From positions 1-55,686 of the forward strand of contig CAYXNJ010000012.1 of the NCBI GenBank assembly GCA_964466465.1: a stretch of DNA of 55,686 nt, written 5' to 3'. Position 1 is the first letter of the stretch; each line of letters opens with the position of its first letter. Source of the DNA: Sulfurospirillum sp964466465 (GTDB lineage Bacteria > Campylobacterota > Campylobacteria > Campylobacterales > Sulfurospirillaceae). A program made the translations under genes and the position numbers. The notes under the pieces are model-generated. The model made no database searches and was not told the DNA's origin. It saw nothing but the letters and a program-made list of their open reading frames with translations. This document shows positions 51,674-55,686 of this stretch, piece after piece.

Positions 51674-52752
51674 AAAGCACCTCTTTGAATAAGAATAATC
51701 GGGTCTATTTTTGAAGCACTGTATGCAGGTAACAGTGCACCAAGAAGCGCCATAAATAGAGAGAAACAAAAGACTGCTACGATGGTCTCTATGCTCAGCT
51801 CACCATTGACATAACCTTGAAACTTCTCAATGTGGGCTATCATAAACAGAAGCGCTTTGGAGAGAAGAAGGGCTGAGATAAAGCCAACACACGTAATGAC
51901 AAATGTCTCACCGACAATCATGCTCATAATGAAACGTGATGACTTTCCGATAGCTCTTAAAATACCAAACTCACTACGTCGTTCATTGATCGTGATGCTG
52001 ATAAGACTAGCAATCCCTAACAGTCCCATTAAAAACGCCACTGCACTAATGACATTAGAAGAGGTTTCGATAATCTTAAATTGATTGTAGTTGTCCACAA
52101 ATTCGTGCGTTGTTTTGGCTTCGATATCTGAACTTTGAGCATTGATGTGCTCTATGATTGTTGTTGCTTCAAAGTTTCTATCCATGCTCACGAGCAAGAT
52201 AGATGCTTCTTTGTTAAAGATGGCGCTAGCATCTTCTCGGTTAAGCACAGCCCCACCATCTTCAAAGCCCACACCGTTTTCAAAGATGCCTGAAACAGTG
52301 TAAGTTTTGTTAGAAATACTGACAAATTTTGGAGAGTGTAGCCTTGCATTGATGTTTTTACCAAGAATGACTTCACCTTTTTTAGGGTAGGCTCCTTCTG
52401 TGAGCCTGTACGTCTTGAAACGGTTTTCACTCACGCCATAAATTGCGGCAATCGGAAGGTCATTGATAGGAGAAGCCCCTAAAATAAGTGCATAGACTTC
52501 TTTCACTCCTGCAATGTTTTTGATTTTCTCTGCAAGAGATATGTTGACGTCACTAAAGAACGTATCGGCGATTTTAGCTTGTGTAACGATGATGTCTCCA
52601 TCGCTTTTGAGCATTGTAGAGTACATCCCGATAATACCTCTTGAGATCGACGTTATCATAAAGATAGCCGTTATAGAGACAGTGATACTGAGATAAATGA
52701 GAAATGTTTTAAAGCGGTTGCGATTTAGCGCTTTGAAAAAAAGTCCAACCAC
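51670..52752 (-). CDS. FtsX-like ABC transporter permease (LolE/MacB-like)
   Basis: The 360-aa protein has an N-terminal membrane segment (about 15-37), a large periplasmic MacB-like domain (about 40-220, 'ADTFFSDVNISLAEKIKNIAG') and three C-terminal segments of the FtsX fold ('LGIASLISITINERRSEFGILRA'). It starts with GTG after an AACAAGGAATTTGC ribosome site, and is the first gene of the seven-gene minus-strand run. It probably works as a mechanotransmission pump on a lipoprotein or heme-protein substrate; no periplasmic adaptor is adjacent. Confidence 0.88.
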   Translation of the reverse strand: MVGLFFKALNRNRFKTFLIYLSITVSITAIFMITSISRGIIGMYSTMLKSDGDIIVTQAKIADTFFSDVNISLAEKIKNIAGVKEVYALILGASPINDLPIAAIYGVSENRFKTYRLTEGAYPKKGEVILGKNINARLHSPKFVSISNKTYTVSGIFENGVGFEDGGAVLNREDASAIFNKEASILLVSMDRNFEATTIIEHINAQSSDIEAKTTHEFVDNYNQFKIIETSSNVISAVAFLMGLLGIASLISITINERRSEFGILRAIGKSSRFIMSMIVGETFVITCVGFISALLLSKALLFMIAHIEKFQGYVNGELSIETIVAVFCFSLFMALLGALLPAYSASKIDPIILIQRGAL

Positions 52753-52888
52753 GCAAATTCCTTGTTGTGATAATTTAATGACAATTTTAAAAAATCAAGA
52801 TGAACAGAGTATGAATTTTTTTGAAATATAAAACATTTGAAAGCAAGAATGACGTACAATGAACGATAATCACGCACGAAGGCGCCTC

Positions 52889-53776
52889 ATGAAAATCATT
52901 GTTTTAGATACAGAAACGACGGGTATGTTAGAAAAAGACCGCATTTGTCAGCTAAGTTACTTAGTCCTCAATGAAGATTTTGAGATAGAAGAGGTACATA
53001 ATGACCTCTGTATGCCACCACTGCCTATCTCGTTCGAGGCGATGGCGATTCACCATATTACCCCTGAAATGCTTGAGGGCGAGCCAAGTTGTGTACAAAC
53101 TAAAGCGTATAAAAGACTTTTGGAACTCAACTCTCCCGCCAATCTGATGGTCATACAAAACGCTGCGTTTGATCTTGGTATGCTTGCCAAAGAAGGGTTT
53201 ACTTTGCAGATGAATCTCATCGATACCTTTCGTGTACTTCGCGCCTACTACCCACAAGATGGCACTTCCTTTAGCTTACAGTACAAGCGCTACCAATGGG
53301 GACTGTATAAGGAAGAAGAGGGCTTAAGTAAAAAACTTGGCATTACCATCAATGCACATGACGCACTTGGCGATGTCATCGTACTTAAACACCTTTTTGA
53401 GAGACTCTGTGAAGAACACTCTATGCCAAAGATGATACTCTTGTGTTCAGAGCCTATCATCTTAAGTCACATACCGTATGGTAAAAACAAAGGCAAAAAG
53501 TTTGTGGATGTTGCCAAAACTGACCGCCAAGACCTTCATTATATGCTTAACGCCAATGGCTTAGATGCTGATGTCAAAACTTCCATACTTCATGCGCTTG
53601 AAGCCACAAAAGAGAGTGTGACTCTTACCATCGGCTTTGGCAAATATGCAGGTAAAACCCCTGAGGAGGTTTTAGAAATCGATAGAAACTATCTTTTATG
53701 GATGGTCAATAAGATGGATAACTTGAGTGCTGAGCTAAAAGAGGCGATAGAGAAGGTTTTGGTGTCGTATCCGTAG
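52889..53776 (+). CDS. DEDD-family 3'-5' exonuclease with two C-terminal repeats
   Basis: The 295-aa product from ATG 52889 (GAAGGCGCCTC ribosome site) has the exonuclease motifs 'IVLDTETTG' (about 4-12), 'IQNAAFDLGML' (about 90-100) and the H..D pair in 'NAHDALGDVIVLKHLF'. It resembles DNA polymerase III epsilon or exodeoxyribonuclease X. The C-terminus holds two copies of a glycine-rich motif: 'IPYGKNKGKKFVDVAKTDR' (about 193-211) and 'IGFGKYAGKTPEEVLEIDR' (about 250-268), as in DUF3820/ExoX C-terminal domains. The substrate is probably single- or double-stranded DNA. Confidence 0.85.
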   Translation: MKIIVLDTETTGMLEKDRICQLSYLVLNEDFEIEEVHNDLCMPPLPISFEAMAIHHITPEMLEGEPSCVQTKAYKRLLELNSPANLMVIQNAAFDLGMLAKEGFTLQMNLIDTFRVLRAYYPQDGTSFSLQYKRYQWGLYKEEEGLSKKLGITINAHDALGDVIVLKHLFERLCEEHSMPKMILLCSEPIILSHIPYGKNKGKKFVDVAKTDRQDLHYMLNANGLDADVKTSILHALEATKESVTLTIGFGKYAGKTPEEVLEIDRNYLLWMVNKMDNLSAELKEAIEKVLVSYP

Positions 53777-53810
53777 GTTTACATGTAAAGATAAAAGAAG
53801 GAGAGAAAAA

Positions 53811-54617
53811 ATGGTAGGACTGATAGTTGTAAGTGTAATTATAGTCTATGTACTCCTTTCAAAATTTATCGTTACAAAAGTACTTCAAAGATATGGACTC
53901 AAAAAAGCAAATATTGCACTTGTAATAATGATCTTAATCCCTATGTGGGATACAATTCTTTATTATCCTATTTATTGGATATTGAGCAATACTATCCCTA
54001 AAATAGAGAGATTTCAAAGCCCTCAAAAAATAGAAGGATTTTATAAAGGATATATGCCCGATAATATGATTATTTTTAATATGTATCTATATGATACTTT
54101 TGATAATAATTACAGTATATATTTTGATAAAAATGACAAGTACGATAAGACTACAAAAACACGGACTAAAAAATATTATAAAGCACATTGGCTTAATGAT
54201 AGTAAATCTTCATTATGTGTCCCGCCGCTAGCTGGCAGTATGCGAGCAAAATATCAAAAAGAACTTGAAAATAATTGGTGTGTAGCAGTTGAGGAAATTA
54301 AACAAGATGATATGACACAATATTGGAAACTTGAACAAAAGATTATTGCTCATATCCCCATATTGTATATGAATATTTATATAGTTGATTTCTATGTATC
54401 AAGTAGAAACAATGAAGAAAGATTCTTCAGATTAAGAGATGTTTTTGTTGATAAAAGTTGGCTTACTGCTGTCAATATAGTTAGTGGGGAAAAAGCTACA
54501 AGTAGCGGTACTGATTTTACGCGTTTATTTAAAGGAAGTACAAAAAATCACTTTGAACTCAATGAAGATTCAATTGTAAAAATTTTAACATCAAAACAAA
54601 AAATAGAAGAGAAATAA
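53811..54617 (+). CDS. AT-rich membrane-anchored protein of unknown function
   Basis: No family is recognised. The 268-aa protein has two N-terminal membrane segments (about 2-20 and 35-58). A likely extracytoplasmic domain rich in Tyr, Lys, Asn and Asp follows, with two cysteines ('SSLCVPPLAG', 'NNWCVAVEE'). Codon use is visibly more AT-rich (AAT, ATA, TAT, AGA) than in the flanking genes, suggesting a recent acquisition. An AGGAGAG ribosome site lies upstream. It stands alone between the exonuclease and the convergent HAD gene. Confidence 0.7.
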   Translation: MVGLIVVSVIIVYVLLSKFIVTKVLQRYGLKKANIALVIMILIPMWDTILYYPIYWILSNTIPKIERFQSPQKIEGFYKGYMPDNMIIFNMYLYDTFDNNYSIYFDKNDKYDKTTKTRTKKYYKAHWLNDSKSSLCVPPLAGSMRAKYQKELENNWCVAVEEIKQDDMTQYWKLEQKIIAHIPILYMNIYIVDFYVSSRNNEERFFRLRDVFVDKSWLTAVNIVSGEKATSSGTDFTRLFKGSTKNHFELNEDSIVKILTSKQKIEEK

Positions 54618-54638
54618 AAAGGGATGAGGGCTAAACTT

Positions 54639-55367
54639 TTAACTTTTACCCAATTCCTCTTTTACATACAAAAATAACCTCTCAAAATCCTCAAAATACA
54701 CCAAAGAGCGCTTACGCAACTCTTCTTCATCATTTTTTGCATAAGCATCGAAGATCGTTATAGCTTCGATGCCTGCATTGTGGGCGGCTTCAAGCCCGAC
54801 TAAGGAGTCTTCAACAATTAAACATTCATGGGCTTCAACACCAAGCTCTTTCATGACGAAGTGATGGACTTCTGGGTGGGGTTTTATCTTGCTAACTGTC
54901 TCACGTCCTAGAATGAGTGAAAATGTCTTTTCAAAGTCCACTTTTTGTCTCATGGCATTATTTTCATGGATGTAGATATTGAGATTGTTTTGACTGGTGG
55001 TACTTGCGATGACAAGCTGATAGCCTCGCTCTTTTAAGTAGTGCAACAGCGTGGGAGCATCTGGTTTGAAGTCGATGACGTTTTTGAGATAATGTTGAGC
55101 GATGGCGTAGCGCATGGCACGGATGGCTTCACCATCGCACGTCGCGTTGTAGGTGTGTGCTAAAAAGTCGCAGTACTCCAAGTACGCATCTTTGGTATGG
55201 CTAAAGGTACGTAAAAGCTCATCACGTCGTTGTTGGATGCTGTTTTCATCTAAAGCTTCACCGCCAAGTTGAGCGATGAGCTTGCTATCGACAGCGTTCC
55301 AAATGCCCACAGAATCGATGAGTGTGCCGTCCATATCGAAGATGATGACTTTTTTGTTTTGAAACAT
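54639..55367 (-). CDS. HAD-family hydrolase (phosphatase-like)
   Basis: This is a 242-aa HAD subfamily IA protein. Motif I 'IFDMDGTLIDSV' (about 9-20) has the nucleophile aspartate. Motif II is in 'VIASTTSQNN', motif III is the lysine in 'KIKPHPEVHH', and motif IV is 'IVEDSLVGLEAAHNAG' (about 190-205). The family dephosphorylates small phosphorylated sugars or beta-phosphoglucomutase substrates; the substrate here is unknown. It follows the DUF6172-like gene by 5 nt. Confidence 0.88.
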   Translation of the reverse strand: MFQNKKVIIFDMDGTLIDSVGIWNAVDSKLIAQLGGEALDENSIQQRRDELLRTFSHTKDAYLEYCDFLAHTYNATCDGEAIRAMRYAIAQHYLKNVIDFKPDAPTLLHYLKERGYQLVIASTTSQNNLNIYIHENNAMRQKVDFEKTFSLILGRETVSKIKPHPEVHHFVMKELGVEAHECLIVEDSLVGLEAAHNAGIEAITIFDAYAKNDEEELRKRSLVYFEDFERLFLYVKEELGKS

Positions 55368-55372
55368 AGCGT

Positions 55373-55681
55373 TTAGTTTGACGCTTCGTCTTTCGTAGTA
55401 GGGGTTAGTTTTTTAGCAGGCTTAGCGATGATCTCAATATAACACTCGCCCCAATTCTCAGCGTGTGCTTTATCGATAACAGCTATAAGCTCTTGTACCA
55501 GAACTTCCTCTGCATTTTCGCTTGTTTTGCCTGCACGACATTCAAAAATCCAAAAAGGAGCACCTTCTGGTAGTTTTTTATTGCGCTCGCGTTTGAGGTA
55601 TTTGCGGATTTCATGCTTGATGGCATCTACAACTCTATCGCTATTTTTATTTTTTTCATGAAGATGAAATACTTTTTTCAA
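55373..55681 (-). CDS. DUF6172-like protein, start near window edge
   Basis: The 102-aa product 'KVFHLHEKNKNSDRVVDAI' to 'TKDEASN' has the small lysine-rich domain I recall as DUF6172 ('IRKYLKRERNKKLPEGAPFW', 'FECRAGKTSENAEEV'). The reading begins with TTG at 55681, but only 5 nt of upstream sequence is visible and the frame stays open to the edge, so the true start could lie outside the window. Function unknown; the HAD gene follows by 5 nt. Confidence 0.65.
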   Translation of the reverse strand: MKKVFHLHEKNKNSDRVVDAIKHEIRKYLKRERNKKLPEGAPFWIFECRAGKTSENAEEVLVQELIAVIDKAHAENWGECYIEIIAKPAKKLTPTTKDEASN

Positions 55682-55686
55682 GGATT

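Overview
The window reads as ordinary chromosome of a Campylobacterota (Epsilonproteobacteria) species, most likely Sulfurospirillum or a close relative. The evidence is the AT-rich, tightly overlapping coding, the short clade-style proteins (DprA without end domains, RNase R of 648 aa, RibBA with a degenerate second half), the histidine kinases with an 'IAHQWRQPL' H-box, and blocks of gene order that I recall as conserved in Campylobacter relatives (bamD-lon, rpsF-ssb-rpsR, holA-rnr next to ilvC, dprA, ruvX, fliL-acpS, tlpA/folate cyclo-ligase/rny). The genus is inference from memory, not from a search. No rRNA, CRISPR array, insertion sequence, integrase or phage gene was found.

Region 1 (1-24.8 kb) is housekeeping. 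It holds outer-membrane assembly (bamD), Lon protease, ribosomal proteins S6 and S18 with SSB, HolA, RNase R, an HDOD protein, ilvC, minDE, a divergent polysaccharide deacetylase, DprA, a TauE/SafE exporter, L-serine dehydratase, RuvX, a TRIC-type channel, argD-midA-thiS, acpS, fliL, radA, ftsY, a TlpA lipoprotein, a folate cyclo-ligase and RNase Y. Most are packed into runs that overlap by 1-11 nt.

Region 2 (24.8-30.4 kb) has an ABC exporter, a SYLF-domain protein, a DedA-family protein, an S24/CI-like repressor with a possible divergent small gene, a bile-acid/sodium-symporter-family protein and a cyclophilin.

Region 3 (30.4-41.4 kb) is a dense signalling island. It contains a FIST-domain sensor, two histidine kinases (one dCache membrane sensor, one GAF-like cytosolic), a receiver-GGDEF-EAL protein, an OmpR-type regulator, a receiver-PAS protein coupled to a beta-propeller/helical protein, and a lone PAS protein. 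Both of its divergent promoter regions hold a similar tandem pair of 11-bp boxes, which suggests one response regulator controls the whole island. This is my main candidate for an undescribed system.

Region 4 (41.4-46.5 kb) has YbaK, a head-to-head pair of paralogous membrane proteins of unknown function, a small membrane protein, tRNA-fMet and tRNA-Gln, RibBA with a degenerate second half, and a KefB-type antiporter.

Region 5 (46.5-52.8 kb, minus strand) is one overlapping run of seven genes: FtsX-like permease, LolD/MacB-like ATPase, a divergent heme-copper-oxidase subunit I-like protein, a polytopic membrane protein, YceI, a metallophosphoesterase and a sensor kinase that has lost its ATPase domain. 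It is the second candidate for an undescribed system.

Region 6 (52.8-55.7 kb) holds a DEDD exonuclease with two C-terminal repeats, an AT-rich orphan membrane protein, a HAD phosphatase and a DUF6172-like protein.
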